A stretch of 64,000 nt of DNA from Macrotrachela quadricornifera (GCA_022393335.1 JAJEKB010021102.1:1002316-1066315); one strand, 5' to 3'; shown: positions 22,457 to 34,938, numbered from the stretch's first letter. Program-made: numbers and translations. Notes: a model not told the origin generated them from the letters alone.

Positions 22457-23417
22457 ATGTCAATAGAGCAAACGGACCAATCCAAGAAACATGTTGTTGA
22501 TATATCACATCTATCATCAGCTATGTCAACTGAAGCAGCAAACGGCGAAATAACAAAGAAAAAGAAGCAACAAGCAAGACCTCCACCTTTTCCTCTTATG
22601 GTACATTCTTTACTGAAAGCATCTGACGATAGATCTCTCTCTATTATAACTTCAAATTCCAGTTCTTCTCTGATTTTTCCATCATTATCTATTCCAACAT
22701 GCAATAATACGGTTAAATTTTTGGTTATCACGACTCCTAAAACTACCGAAGAGGCACTATCTTTTCTATATGCATTAATGTGCGTTCCATGTCATATTAT
22801 AATAAAACTTTCGTCTCTAGCAATTACTCTGGGTCTCCCACTAACAGAACTTATGGTTGGTATCATATATATCAATGACTGTCCTATTAATCATCGTATT
22901 CCGATTTATCTTATCGTCTCAGGTAGTACAGCCTTATTCTTAACTGTTGTGTGCCTATTCATGGTAAGTGAACTTATATATAGATGCAATATTTTTTTTT
23001 CGAAAATTCATCTCATTTTTCTTTTGAAAACAATAGATATTATATGAAGGTATTATTCAATTCTATTCGCATCACAAAACTATTAAAGACATGCGTACAT
23101 CTAAGATAAATTTTTACACATGTGTGCTATGTCTTGCAATTCCCTTAGGTATATTTTTCTTCCCTTGGCTAATAGTTGTAAGTCATTCAGTGAATTTTTT
23201 TTTTCAATTTATATTAATTGCTTTTATTTTCTAGGGTACAGTATGGGTTGCGAAGGCAAAGTTGTATGTCCAGTTCAATGATCCTCGTATACATCCAGAA
23301 ACATATTGTGCAGAAAGTGTTTTTAATTGTGCTCTCGTAACAATTATTATCAAATGGACATTACCAGCATTTTGTTGTCTAATTTTATGTTGTTTATTAC
23401 CCTTTATAAGGAAATAA
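22457..23417 (+). CDS. TMEM272-like multi-pass membrane protein (3 exons)
   Basis: Exons 22457-22963, 23037-23177 and 23235-23417, joined by two short GT-AG introns (73 and 57 bp), give 276 residues. Residues 1-80 are a polar, Ser/Lys-rich cytosolic-type tail. About four hydrophobic segments follow. The stretch around VGIIYINDCP-x5-IPIYLIVSG and the later VWVAK...YC motif match the pattern of the vertebrate TMEM272 group (xGxxYxxDCPxxxxIPIYL), whose function is poorly known. An AATAAA signal lies at 23487-23492, 70 bp after the stop. Opposite-strand frames across exon 1 are shadows. The family call rests on the DCP/IPIYL motif. Confidence 0.75.
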
Positions 23418-26373
23418 GCCTATAACAACTTGGAACTTTTTTAAAATTTTGTGTAACTCGTAAATATAGGTATTTTTGCTTTATTAAATAAAATGTCTTT
23501 ATCTTCAAAAAACAAAATTTTGTATGTGCACACATATTAATAAAAAACCGAAAAATGAGAACAGATGCATGTTATATATATATAAAGACTATGGCGTGGA
23601 TTTTTGCGTAATTGGTTACTTCAAAGAATTTCATACTTCGGTAATTTTTTAGGTTTTATTTCATTTAAATAAAAACTAGTTGCATCTTCTAAGTGAAGTC
23701 TATTCGCAACATTTACAACCATTAATAACTGTGACTAATTCTAGATCATCGAATGGATGATGAGAGGAGATAAATGTAACTGTGCATCAGACGTGTGTTT
23801 ATTGAGAAAAGATCACGGCCTATATATATGATGGTACATCACCCATAATACATATGAAAAGGTATATGTGAAAAAAGAAAAATATAAATATAGGAACGAT
23901 TACCTACGAAGTTCGTATCAAAGAATTGTTGGCATAGATTCCTTCGTTTGAGCAGCTCCTTGCAATGTTAGTCTGTGAACTATCTTAAGTCTAAGTAAGA
24001 TCATGTATTTTGATTAAAGTTAGTAGAGAATTTATTTATTAGTCGTCTTTTAGCATATTAGCATAAGCGACTACTTATCAGGTAGATCAGTTACATGTTC
24101 TGATTACTTAAGAAATGTTCTAGATCAAATCATGACATTTGATATTCTTTTCTATTACTTCTTAAGTATAAGTTCAAGGAAGCACCGACATACAAAATAA
24201 AAATCAATGTATCAATTTTTAGCATTTTAAATAATGTAAATAATTGTGCAATACAAATTCTCATTCGACGATAAACGCTGTCAACATTAAGCCTACACAT
24301 GATAACAGCTGCTACTTTAAACAATAGAGCGATATGGATTATATTACTTAGTTTTGTTCCCGAGCTTTAACTAAAAATTGTGCTCCTTCATTGCCGATTT
24401 TATTACTTTGGAGATACAATGTGATGAATATCTATCAAAAGCAGCAAACAAGTACACATTATCAAAGTATCTTTCTAGGAAACTTTCGATGGAACATGAA
24501 CTGTCAGAGAAGAAAGAAGAAACTGTTAGATCCAAGTGGTGAAGTACGGACCAGATTCCATGGAAAAGCATAAAAAATGGGCGGGATATGGAAGCAGTAT
24601 TTCGATGAAGAGATTCATTGACTGGTCTTTTTCGGTTTCGTCCAAAACTGATGTTAACCGGTTAAAACTAACACCCAGATGCGGTCTCCGGATTATTGCA
24701 TCGAATTCATGACATTTTCCAGATGGTTTCAGTCAGAAATTATTGACCCTTGGAAAACACAAGTTACTTAAAAGAACCCGGCGCCATACCAATAATGTCG
24801 CTATCGATTCTCAAGTTTCGAAACAATACCAAAAAATATTTATTATACAGTTTTGTGATTACTATAAGAGATTTTCTCACAAAAGAAGTGGGCTTATTAA
24901 CAGATTTCGATGAGTTATATCGCATGGTTCATTAGTTTCTCATATTTTTCTTTTAGAAGGATTTGCAGATGATGAAGATCAGATTAGTTTAGAACTATGA
25001 CCATTTGCGGCAGTCATATGATTCAATAAAATAAACCATCTCATTATGCGAATAATACTTACTACTTATGTAATGTTGAACAGTTCGACATCCATCCATA
25101 TCAAACGACATAAGCTGAGAATATGTATGAAATGCGCGTCATCCAAAATAGGGAATCACTAATATCTTAGATTATAAATATTAATGAATTTATGCCTTAG
25201 AAATTAATTGAAAGAAAATTTATCGTTAAATAGTCTTTGGTTAATAAATTATGGTCAATATTACGTTGAAATATTAAAAAGAATTTATTGTTCGTTCAGT
25301 TTATCAATCTATTCCATTTCTCTTTCATTTTTAAATCTATTGCCAGAGTAGTCATCCTATTCCGAAATAGAAACTTCTTAGTTTAAATTAACACAAGACG
25401 AAATTCCTGGAAATTCATAGGAATTATGTTCAATTTCGAAATTACAATGCCATTTATAAATTTCTATATATCATTACTGTACAATGGTTTCATTTTCGCT
25501 ACACAATTCGGATATTGCAGGAACTAATTCTGGAGAAGAACTAATACTCGAGATTCCGGAATTGATGGAATTAATTCCGTAATAGGATGTATTCTTCTAA
25601 AATAGTTAACTAAGAAAGGCGAGTTTATTTAAGTCAAAATAGGAGTACACAATTCGGCCTGAATAATGCTTCTCTTACTCCGATTTCCCGAATTAAAAAT
25701 TTCCTTTTTTGATTTTCATTTTTAAATGTGTGTCTAGGTGTGTTCTGGCTATGCTATAAAACTAAAAACTATTCCAAGGTGTTGAGTGAAAGTACGTTTT
25801 TCCTTCGAAACGATTGGGCCAATAGGGCTGAAATTATTTTTTTACAAATACCTCGACTAAATATAGGTGCGTGTTTTTTGCTTTTTCGAAATATTATTCC
25901 TATGAAACTTGACAAGTTTTACAAAATTCATAATATCCTAAAATCCTAAGGGGTGTGACGTATTTATACATAGTTTTGGGATATTTTAAAATTCGCCGCT
26001 TCGCTACTTAAAGTTTAACATTAATGCAATACTGAAATTTTGTTTCTAGTTCCATGATTGATGTTATTTATCGGGATATCTCTTTTGTATTCTTATTACC
26101 GTTAGAAATTTTATAATGTACAAGAAAAAATGGATGCTATTTGAAAAAATATCAATGAAAATGAAATATAAACTATAGTTAGAGACATAAGTTCAACATG
26201 CGTAGTTTCATTTGCTGAAAGAAAGGGTTTCAAAAGTGAAACGAGTATAGAAATCTTTTAGTCTCTTCGATCAGTATCTAATGTTGGTTGAATCTTAATT
26301 TTTGTTTATTTTAGAAATTATTTCTGACAAAATCAAAATATTTGTATGTCTTGTAAAAACTTTAACACAAAGT
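23418..26373. other. Spacer with an orphan LRR exon
   Basis: Apart from the 84-bp LRR exon no gene is supported. Many open frames are short and biased by AT content. Confidence 0.45.
24348..24431 (-). pseudogene. Orphan leucine-rich-repeat exon (last exon of a lost NLR/LRR gene)
   Basis: After a good acceptor (TTTTGATAG) the minus strand reads ITLYLQSNKIGNEGAQFLVKA and ends with a stop. The exon is exactly 84 bp including the stop, the same unit as the LRR exons of the gene at the left edge. No matching upstream LRR exon or effector domain was found, so it appears to be a remnant or a misplaced 3' exon. Confidence 0.6.
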
Positions 26374-27360
26374 TTAGGCTTCCCATTTGAATGCTTCCCA
26401 AATATTACCTTTCTTCAGTTGTTCTAATCGAATTTTAATTTGACGTGCTGTTTCATCCGGATCAATCTCGTCAATGGATGAAGCAATTGGAGTATAGTGT
26501 GGCATTGAGTCATGATCATTTCTAGATGGCTGACTTGCTGTAACAATAGGTTGAGCAACGTTTACAACAGGAGTTGAAGGAACTGTTGTTGGAGATGCAC
26601 TATGAGCTGAACTTGTTGTAGGTTGAGGTTTATCAATTGGAAATGGTGGTTCTAACATCAAGTATCGTGGATTTTCCACCTCTTTCATATGTATAATCTT
26701 TAGACCATTTCCTGTATCTAAATGACTGATTACTTGAAATTGTGTACCAGGTAGTAAGAGAACTTCATTCTCCTGTTCATAATTAGAATGATTCTTGATT
26801 ACTTTACCATTGAGACATTCGATATTGAACATTGTACGTAGTCCATGTTGCCCAAGAAAATGATTAGATTTTAAAACTTCGACCATTGTGGTTGACGAGC
26901 TAAATCTCCACCAAACTGTGTTTTTATTTTTTAGATATTCAGTAGTTAAATCAAGACCTTTAACGCCACGCCACACAGAGCATTTCACTGATGGTAGTTT
27001 AAAGAGACCTGTTAAGAAAAGTTTCAGGTAAGAAAACCATGGTACAAGATCCTTTCGATCTTCTTTTGTTAGACTCCTGTTGAGAAGTAAATAGACTGAG
27101 TTGGACCATTCCATTGTGTAGAGAAAGATAGATGCAGATTCATCTGGAGTTAAGTTATCAGCTGGATTTTGGCAACGTTGAAGAGCAATAAAAGCTCTAC
27201 GATCAATATCAGGAACAATAGACAGAAGAGGCTGAATAGCTTCTTCAAGTGTGACTAACGGTACTTTCTGGTAGCCTTCAATTGGAGACAAGAATTTGCC
27301 AGGTTCGAATTGAACGTCAGTTAAACGTGTAAGATTGTCGTTGGTAGATGGAGCAGTCAT
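26374..27360 (-). CDS. Arginine-type mono-ADP-ribosyltransferase, intronless, no signal peptide
   Basis: 328 residues. The R-S-E triad of the ecto-ART family (PF01129 type) is present: Arg131 in VWRGV, the Ser run 154-156 in RFSSST, and Glu197/Glu199 in ENEVLLLPG. The ExE form is typical of transfer of ADP-ribose from NAD to arginine. The fold spans about residues 35-235. Residues 240-298 are a Pro/Ser/Thr-rich linker, and a charged helix ends the protein. No signal peptide or GPI site is seen, so it should act inside the cell, unlike vertebrate ecto-ARTs. A TATAAAT on the minus strand lies about 70 bp upstream of the ATG, and a polyadenylation signal at 26305-26310. Family knowledge: expanded intracellular ARTs occur in rotifers. 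The target is unknown. Confidence 0.88.
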   Translation of the reverse strand: MTAPSTNDNLTRLTDVQFEPGKFLSPIEGYQKVPLVTLEEAIQPLLSIVPDIDRRAFIALQRCQNPADNLTPDESASIFLYTMEWSNSVYLLLNRSLTKEDRKDLVPWFSYLKLFLTGLFKLPSVKCSVWRGVKGLDLTTEYLKNKNTVWWRFSSSTTMVEVLKSNHFLGQHGLRTMFNIECLNGKVIKNHSNYEQENEVLLLPGTQFQVISHLDTGNGLKIIHMKEVENPRYLMLEPPFPIDKPQPTTSSAHSASPTTVPSTPVVNVAQPIVTASQPSRNDHDSMPHYTPIASSIDEIDPDETARQIKIRLEQLKKGNIWEAFKWEA

Positions 27361-27908
27361 GCTTTCCTTGTATTATGAAAGAGTTATATGTTTCGCTTTT
27401 CAAAAGTGTATAAAAGCAGCCGAAGCTTGATTTATACTATTCCGAAGGAAGAACGAAAATGTTTTACATTAATCGAGTAAATAAAAATTTATTCTCTTTA
27501 TATTCTTCTGTCCTTTTTTCTTTTCGCCCGATATAAAAGTTATTTACGTTTATATTATTGCAGTCATCGTAAATAAAGCGAGCACATGTCAATTACTTCA
27601 ACTTGTTTTTTAGTCAAAAAGTGCGCTGCAGCTTGCTTTTCGAACGAAGAAAAAGTAATAGTGTAAGAACCGATCAAAAATGGCGCACCACTGTCATTGG
27701 TCGATTGCAAATGATGATCATCAGAGAAATAGCGATGATCAAAAACAATCTCTCAAGAATATTAGAAAAGCTTATTTTCGAATTTTGACTTACAACTTTG
27801 CATAGAGATAGGATTTAATGAGAACAGTTTGTTGTTAAATTTTCAGTTTTTTCCGTTGGTCCTTTCGTAAAATACGACTATCGAATCTACTATGTATATA
27901 TATATCAG

Positions 27909-28330
27909 TTTGCCTGTTCGCTATGCGTTTGGACACGATACGAGCAAATGCGATGAAATTTTGCAAGGTATACTATTTCATTCAGGGAAAGGTCATGGTG
28001 AGTCACTACCCTGTGGGTGGATGGGTGAAATTTTACCCAGCTTATAGTACATGGCATTTTTGACCAATTATTTAAAGAATGTTGGAGAATTTTCTTTCTT
28101 CGAGTTTTCGAAACATCACATCCTACTATTACTATATCTTTTTCTCATGCTGGGTGTGAATCTATATGTATAAAGAAGAATGTTTGTTTGTCTGTCAGTT
28201 CTTCACGTATTTTCACACGATACAAGCAAATGTGACCAAACTTTGCATGGTATATTCTTTCATCCAGAGGAAGGTCAAAGCGGGATCAGTGCCTCCCCCT
28301 CCACAGTGGACAGCCAGGCAACAAAATTGA
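27909..28330. repeat. Diverged direct repeat pair
   Basis: 27909-28050 and 28187-28330 share the same order of words (GTTTG-CTGT, CACACGATAC/GACACGATAC, GCAAATG, TTTGCA-GGTAT, TTTCAT-CAG-GAAAGGTCA) with many differences. A related start occurs at about 62890-63000. Non-coding dispersed repeat. Confidence 0.45.
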
Positions 28331-30078
28331 TTTTCGAAATCTGAGCCTATATTATAGCTAGCATTGAAGTTACTACGATACAGTAGAATAGGTGAATATC
28401 ATTAATGCAGCCATATAAATAAAAGTTATGTTTTAAATTAAGGACATAGTTCTATTCATCAGTTATTATATAGTTATACAGTGTTATCTATTTACTGTAT
28501 ATTACATACGCTCACTATACTGAAAAATAGCTATCAGCGAACAATGTAATCCACCCTCAGGATTTAGCCGGACTTGCTGAGATATGGTGTCTAAAACATA
28601 AAAGCCAATATAGATTTTTAGCACGATTCTATGGTTTCCTTAGATTCATCTGAAAAATCATAGTGAGACTAGTCTATTCTGAAAGTTTCGAATCTGTTAG
28701 TGGCTCCTATCCTTAAATATGAGCGTTTCATATTTTGTGCTATAAGTGATATGAAAGGACTATTTTTTTCCTATACTCGTAACTTGGGATATAACTAACC
28801 CAAAACTTTTAGAATAAATTAGTCTTCTTGAGACCGTTCTCGAAGCGAAGTTTCAAGTCGAAATTCGAAAAATGATTTTTAACGTAAGCCTGAAGGGGAC
28901 CACGGCTTTTTGATAAAAAAAAAGCCATAAAAATTAAATATCCCTAGAGAAATAAGCTATAATCGCGAACTCTTTTCAGCACGTTCATAGTTCACTAGAG
29001 CTTACATAATGCACATAGTCCCGATTCAAAAACGATTTGACAACTGGAAATTGCTCCTGACCACTCTGCCCCCCTCTCCCAGGAAAGTGAGAAGATCTTC
29101 GAAGCTGCTCAACTTGAATCTGCGGTCCATTTGCCTCAAAATTTGGTTGGTTGGCGAAAGCCAATAGGAATTCAGCTGCTAAGAAATCAGCTAATCAAAC
29201 TTACATTTTCAAGAAATAATGTCATTCTAGAGCTGTCAGAACAGGTGAGTTGGAATTAAGGATCCAATCATCTCAAAATCTTATTGGTTAGTCCGAAATC
29301 GATAGGAATATAGTCTTTGGAAAAACGAATATTATTGCATTGGAAGTCTATTGCGCTCGATACCCTACTGAATGAACCATGCCACATACAAATCGAGTTT
29401 TGAGAAAATTAGTTTCCTGGAGTTCGTGTGAGACGAGACTTTCGAATAAGTAGTCTATGAGATGCAAAATTTGTTCATCATAGATATTGACTCCTTATAA
29501 ATTGTTAAAAAGTCTATCTCACACAAATCTTTCTTTGCAACCAATTGGAATTCAATGTGATTCCAGTAGTACAAAGTATAATATATCGTTCTGATTCTCG
29601 CGACTAATGGGAATTGTGAACGCGCCATTCTAGATCTATTGGATGTTTTGGCGTGTTCTGTTTCGGTCAAAGCGAAGTTTTCTTACAACTTTGTTGAAGA
29701 ATTGATTGTTCATGTGAGCTTCCGCACTAGAAAGCTTCGAAACTGGAGGCGTGACCAAACGCGACGGGAGTTGATCAAGACAAATATGTGGCCTTATAAA
29801 TGCTTGGCCAAGATAAAAAGTTGGTTGACCTCATAAGTTTCATCAAGCTCTTCTTGATTTACACGTGTAAAGACAAAGAATCCTTCACTTCTAATCAATT
29901 TATCAATGTCAATATTCATATCCTTTAAGAGCGAGAGTAGCCACGATTCGAACTTAAAATACACTTAAGAGCTAGAACCGGAACAGGGATAAAACATAGG
30001 ATTTTGTGCGCGTCTACTCTCCACTGATTAGATTTTCTTAGATATTCTCGAGCGCAATAAGATTTTTGTTTGTAAATA

Positions 30079-30435
30079 TAGGGTGTTCCACAAATAACCC
30101 GGCGATAAGAAATTTAAATATCTTCATTGTGGCTCAAGCAAACGAGCTGATTTTTTTATCAATGATAGAGACTTATTCAAATTTTACATTCATACAGACA
30201 TGCCTAGAGAGATCCTTTGTTAAATATATTATTCTTTTTCTTATCTATAAAAAAGTAAATTTTTTTTTGTTGGGGTCAATATTGATATTTAACAAAAAAG
30301 TCTCTCTAGGCATGTCTTTATGGATATAAACTTTGAATAAGTCTCTATCATTGACAAAAAAAATCAGCTCGTTTGCTCGAGACACAATGAAGAGATTTAA
30401 ATTTCTTATCGCCGGGTTATTTATGGAACACCCTG
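30079..30435. mobile_element. Mariner-type foldback MITE with TA target duplication
   Basis: Flanking TA dinucleotides (30077-30078 and 30436-30437) surround inverted ends TAGGGTGTTCCACAAATAAC and, read inwards from the right, CAGGGTGTTCCATAAATAAC. The arms continue for about 160 bp (CCGGCGATAAGAAATTTAAA and onwards) around a 40-70-bp centre. AGGGTGTTCC and a TA duplication are typical of Tc1/mariner relatives. No transposase inside; the open frames on both strands are arm artefacts. Confidence 0.75.
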
Positions 30436-32043
30436 TATTTACAAGCAAAAAAATCGTGTTTATTCACGAGTTTTATTGTTATTTCTATTCTTTTTGAAGT
30501 TGTAAGGCTTCATCTCCAGGTTATTGAAGGGAATATGCAGATTTTATGATAAATATAGTGAAGAGAATATAACTCATACTACTGGAACGCTTGAAATGTT
30601 TTGATTGAAGTTATCATTAATGCTGGATTATTCCTTTTATCACCTGAAAGAGAGGAACTGTCCGCCTCGAAAGGTTGAAAGAAATCTAATTGAACGTCTG
30701 ATATTCTCTGATTAATGTTCTTGTTTGTCAAAAACCCTATTCAACATTCGAAAAAATCGTTTCTTTGCCTACACATGAGTAGTGTCGTTTATAGAAAACA
30801 ACCATTTTCATGTCGCTCCCCCTAATGTCCACCAGAGTGGACATTAATTCAGTCTCGAGACAAAAAAAAGTTCAGAGTCTTTGCTAATGCAGGATTTCGA
30901 TTTGCTTTTATTACCAATCGAAAGCTCATGAAATTCTCTACTACTCGCATAAAGTTCATTTTGGATCATTCACTCTGATTTTATCCAGTCGTGAATGCAC
31001 TAGCGTCCACCGGGATGGACATTGGGAGGAAAATGGTTAATAATATTTCCTGGGTGAGCAAAAATTAATGATTTTTTTACTACCTCCTATATATATATAG
31101 CATATTTTATTTTAATGTGAAGTCTTATTGTAAACTACTGTATATTAGAATTTTACAAGCATTTAAAGACAATACAATATTATTCACAGAATAGTCAACA
31201 TATAAATTTTAAAAATACCGAGCAAAACTAAATAATTCCAAAAATGTGAACACAGAAGTAGTCATTGGATATAAACATAAGTAATTATGTATAACGTCGG
31301 ATCGTGTTGTAAAGAGATAATGGTGTCATGAAAAACCTTTATTAATTCCTGCTGCGCAAACTGCGTAATGGAAATAATTCGTCAATTTTTGAAGTCAGCG
31401 CTGCACGTATTGTATAGTTACACATAGCCTACGTTAAAAGTAAATTTACTTATTAAATCATGTCATCTTGATGCCATAAATATTGACATTTCGTCTAGTT
31501 TTAACAAGTAAATGTTTATCAAAGAATCATCATATATGATAGATAATAGTATCAACAAATAATCATCGTACATAACAACAATTGAAAAAATGTTTGAATA
31601 AAATGAAGAGACGATTTCAATTTCGTGTTTTTTTTTAAAGTTTATTTGAAAATGTATTAATAGATTGATGGTTTTTTGTTTTTGATTTCGAACTATAGGA
31701 CAAAAGAAAGAGACAGAGAATGATGAATTCTAGCTGTTTTTGTTGAAAAATCTATTTTTAAAAATATTAGTTTCAGATTATACTATATCGCAGGTTTTTT
31801 AGTCCATTTTTTTTTAACCAGTTGATATATTTTTCTGAATCAATTATAAAGATTATTAAATCTCGAAACCGTTTTATTGATCTTCATTGTAAATATTATT
31901 TATCTAACATTTATTGTCATGATTCAAATATAAAAATAATGTCTATCATTAGATGACGTACGTGCTTACTCCAATATATAATAAAGATAAATAGATAGAT
32001 AATACTTCAGTTTCATCAGAATAACATCATTGATCATCTTTTA

Positions 32044-32678
32044 ATGGCTGCATGCAAGAATAAAAATTTTAAAGTAATTATTGTTGTATCACTTGGTTAC
32101 ATATCTATTTCATTGATGAGTGTTTTTTTCACTATGGGTGGTGTCTTTTATGCAGAAGAAAATTCTAAACTATTAAACTATGCTAAAACCGTGTGTTTAG
32201 TTGATCACAGATCTTGGAAACCTTATAAATGTATATTATATTTTATGCAATATGCTTGTTATGTAACAACATGGAAAGTACGTCAAGGAAACTATACAAT
32301 CAAATCTGCAATGGTGGAAGGAATGAAACGACATAAATCTGTCGCGAGTGCTGACATTGAAGCACATAAATATCAAGTAAGGAAATAATATGAATAAAAT
32401 TCATTTTAAAAATAAGAAATTTTTCGATAAATTCTTCTTTTTTTATAATATTTAAGATTGGTTCATCATATTCATGTTGGTATGATACTAGACAACCATC
32501 CGTGGCTCAATGGGATAAACCAAGTATTCAACTTGCTATTATTCTACTTAGTTGTGGTGTATTTTTTGGTTTACTTACTATTATAGTTTTCTTTCTTATG
32601 TATTTATTTATCAGACAACATAGACATCAGAATGAACAAGATAATTCGATTCGTGTTGATTTTATATTTTTAAAATAG
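32044..32678 (+). CDS. Two-pass membrane protein with Cys-containing loop (BK beta-subunit-like layout)
   Basis: Exons 32044-32376 and 32457-32678 are separated by an 80-bp GT-AG intron; the product is 184 residues. A short Lys-rich N terminus precedes a first membrane segment (about residues 9-34), a loop of roughly 95 residues with Cys in VCLVDH, YKCI, YACY and YSCWYD, a second membrane segment (about 134-160), and a basic tail. Both ends would be cytosolic and the Cys loop extracellular. This layout recalls potassium-channel beta subunits (KCNMB), but I see no diagnostic motif, so that is only a guess from topology. AATAAA is at 32812-32817. Confidence 0.7.
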
Positions 32679-33354
32679 TTCGATCTAAATTAAGATATAT
32701 ATTGTCTGATATTTTTCTGTAAATCCCGCTATCTTTAAAATAAGAAACATTAATACTAGTCTCGAATATGTTTCTTATTAACTTCTAGAAAGCATTAAAT
32801 AATGATTACAAAATAAAATTTGTCAACAAAAGATATGTCTCTCAAGTCTTATATCTAATCAACAACTTGTGATACAACTCAAATCTGAAGTTTGGTCTAA
32901 AGGAAAAAAAGCGAATCCTAGAATCTACCTTTTTTTCTTTGTTTTGATCTGTTACATTAATTTAGGTCTGACCATAAGTTCTCAAATTGCTATTGGCAAT
33001 CTTATCAACCAATTATCATTGAAGTGTTTTTTGCATGAATAAATAGTGGAGCGCATTGTTTATAATTGTAGACGCAGTAAATCTATTTTGGATTTACGAG
33101 TTATTTTGACTATGAGTAGGGCTCAACGAGACTAAGAAAATCGATACTACATTAAAAAAAATGATAAGCTAATGGAAATGATACTCTGTAAAGAGATGAT
33201 TGAAACAAACAAATACATCAACACCATGAGTATGAGATGAATGGAAGACAAGTACAATTAGAAACTTTACAATAAGGAGAAATGAATGTGAAACAAACAT
33301 TTTTGACAGTTAGAAAAGATCTCGATACCTAATCTTGGGATATTATGACATCCC
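32679..33354. other. Spacer, nothing seen
   Basis: AT-rich, 3' end of the two-pass membrane protein gene followed by sequence without repeat or coding signal until the start of the triplicated block. Confidence 0.5.
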
Positions 33355-33934
33355 TCAACTGCTGTCATTCGTATCATCATCAAAAAAAGCCACGGAAAGT
33401 CAAACGTTTTTTCAAACTACGATTTCACATCAAATTCTTACTTTTTTTTCCGGTGTTAAAAGTGTGCTAGAAGCCGAAGGAAAAAAAATGTCTCATATAA
33501 AGCTTTTGCAAATTTGGTTTAGCTTGAGAAAGACATGTAACCAGACATTTTTTCAAAGGAAATCATCATTGGGAGGAGGTATATTTTGGCTTCTAAAAAC
33601 GAGATAATTCATACTCTCGAGCAATTCCGAGTTTGTACTGCCTTTCAACAAACACTCTGTATGACAATCCAGAGATAAAACAATACCTTTGAATTGAATT
33701 GCGAAATCTAATACTAAATGCCATCATTCTTATCAAACAGTAACGAAACTCAATAATTTTCTTTCATATTCTATTTTATCTTTAATTGATTTGTTTGTTT
33801 ATTGACCTTTGAGTGTTGGGAAAAAATATCTTAATAAATACCTTCCGTTTTTGAATCAATTCATACTAAACGTTATTATAAAACCAGTACAAGATAAATA
33901 TACGATTGAAATCTGTTTAGAACAATCAACAAAA

Positions 33935-34612
33935 ATGCATTGGCTATTGGCCAGTTCGTTTTGTATTATTTTTGTGATTTCTATCGACGGAAATGTACTT
34001 CAACGACAAGCAATTATTTATAGAGATGCTAATCAAATGGCTGGATTAGTTGACAACATCTGGTCTTTAAAACCTGATGGAGTTTCGAAGACGGGACCTC
34101 TTGTTTATTGTAATGTCATAAATAAATGTTGTCCAGATGAACATCGTTCACAAGCAATATCAATCCTTTCTTCAATCATAGAGGTTAACGGTATGGATAC
34201 TAACTTCACTGAATTTATTGATACTAAATGCATTAATCCGGCCATTTTTGATAACGAAAATCAATGGTGTTCATCGTTTCATTCATTATTGGATGGCGAC
34301 TCCTTCGTCAATCCAGATGTTGAAGACCTTGACATAGAAAAATATCGCACGGAATTTAAAGAATATACACTAGACATAGTGCAACTCATACAGAATGCAC
34401 ACTCAACCTGTACTGGTGAAGAACTCTATTCTTACCTATGCTTATCCAATAAGAATTTAATGAAAACATGTGCTGTAAAAGTTCTTCAGAAATTCTACGA
34501 TAAAAATGGCTTCAAAGTTTATAGACAATCTGTACGAAAAATTAAAAATATATTAATTAATCTTAATCAAAAATTATCTAAGATGTTCAAGTCCAATGCA
34601 AGCACAATTTAA
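33935..34612 (+). CDS. Secreted eight-cysteine protein, copy 1
   Basis: 225 residues, intronless. The ATG at 33935 is chosen because the next residues (MHWLLASSFCIIFVIS) form a signal peptide; upstream codons in the frame lack an ATG. Eight cysteines follow in the mature part (YC, KCC, TKC, WC, TC, LC, TC), probably in disulphides. The middle is acidic, and the C-terminal 45 residues are basic and helical (RKIKNILINLNQKLSK). No domain is recognised, so function is unknown. It is the first member of a tandem triplet; polyadenylation signal AATAAA at 34711-34716. Conserved reading frame and cysteines in all three copies support a real gene. Confidence 0.8.
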   Translation: MHWLLASSFCIIFVISIDGNVLQRQAIIYRDANQMAGLVDNIWSLKPDGVSKTGPLVYCNVINKCCPDEHRSQAISILSSIIEVNGMDTNFTEFIDTKCINPAIFDNENQWCSSFHSLLDGDSFVNPDVEDLDIEKYRTEFKEYTLDIVQLIQNAHSTCTGEELYSYLCLSNKNLMKTCAVKVLQKFYDKNGFKVYRQSVRKIKNILINLNQKLSKMFKSNASTI

Positions 34613-34938
34613 ATTCTTTGAATTATTTCCTTTTCTTGTATTCTCCGAAGTAATATTCTCTATCTAATGTGATCTAATTTAGAAAGAGAAAAGAAATTTT
34701 TCATTATTAAAATAAATGATTATTAACAATTCGAGATTGAAACCTATCGTGATAGTCTTGTTTCTTCTAAGATTGTAGTGCAGCAATGGCACGAGATAAT
34801 TATGTTTTCTAAGATGGCGGCGTGAAGTCTTCCTTCTTCTACAACCATAGTGCGACAGATCTTTTGTCGTGACAGACATTCCTGCTGTCTGTATTATTTA
34901 TTTATCTGAAAACTTTCTTTCTTTACAAATTTCAAACA

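Larger units (their letters stand above)
27361..32043. other. Repeat-rich spacer without a gene
   Basis: Holds a direct-repeat pair, a mariner-type foldback element and degenerate sequence, some of it related to the outer arm of the 10.6-kb hairpin. No reading frame is convincing. Confidence 0.5.

Noticed and set aside
22375..22731. Minus-strand frame of 118 codons
   Set aside because: Lies opposite exon 1 of the TMEM272-like gene, which has clear splice sites and a family motif.
30066..30448. Two opposite frames with similar translations
   Set aside because: They are the two arms of the mariner-type inverted repeat read on each strand, not genes.
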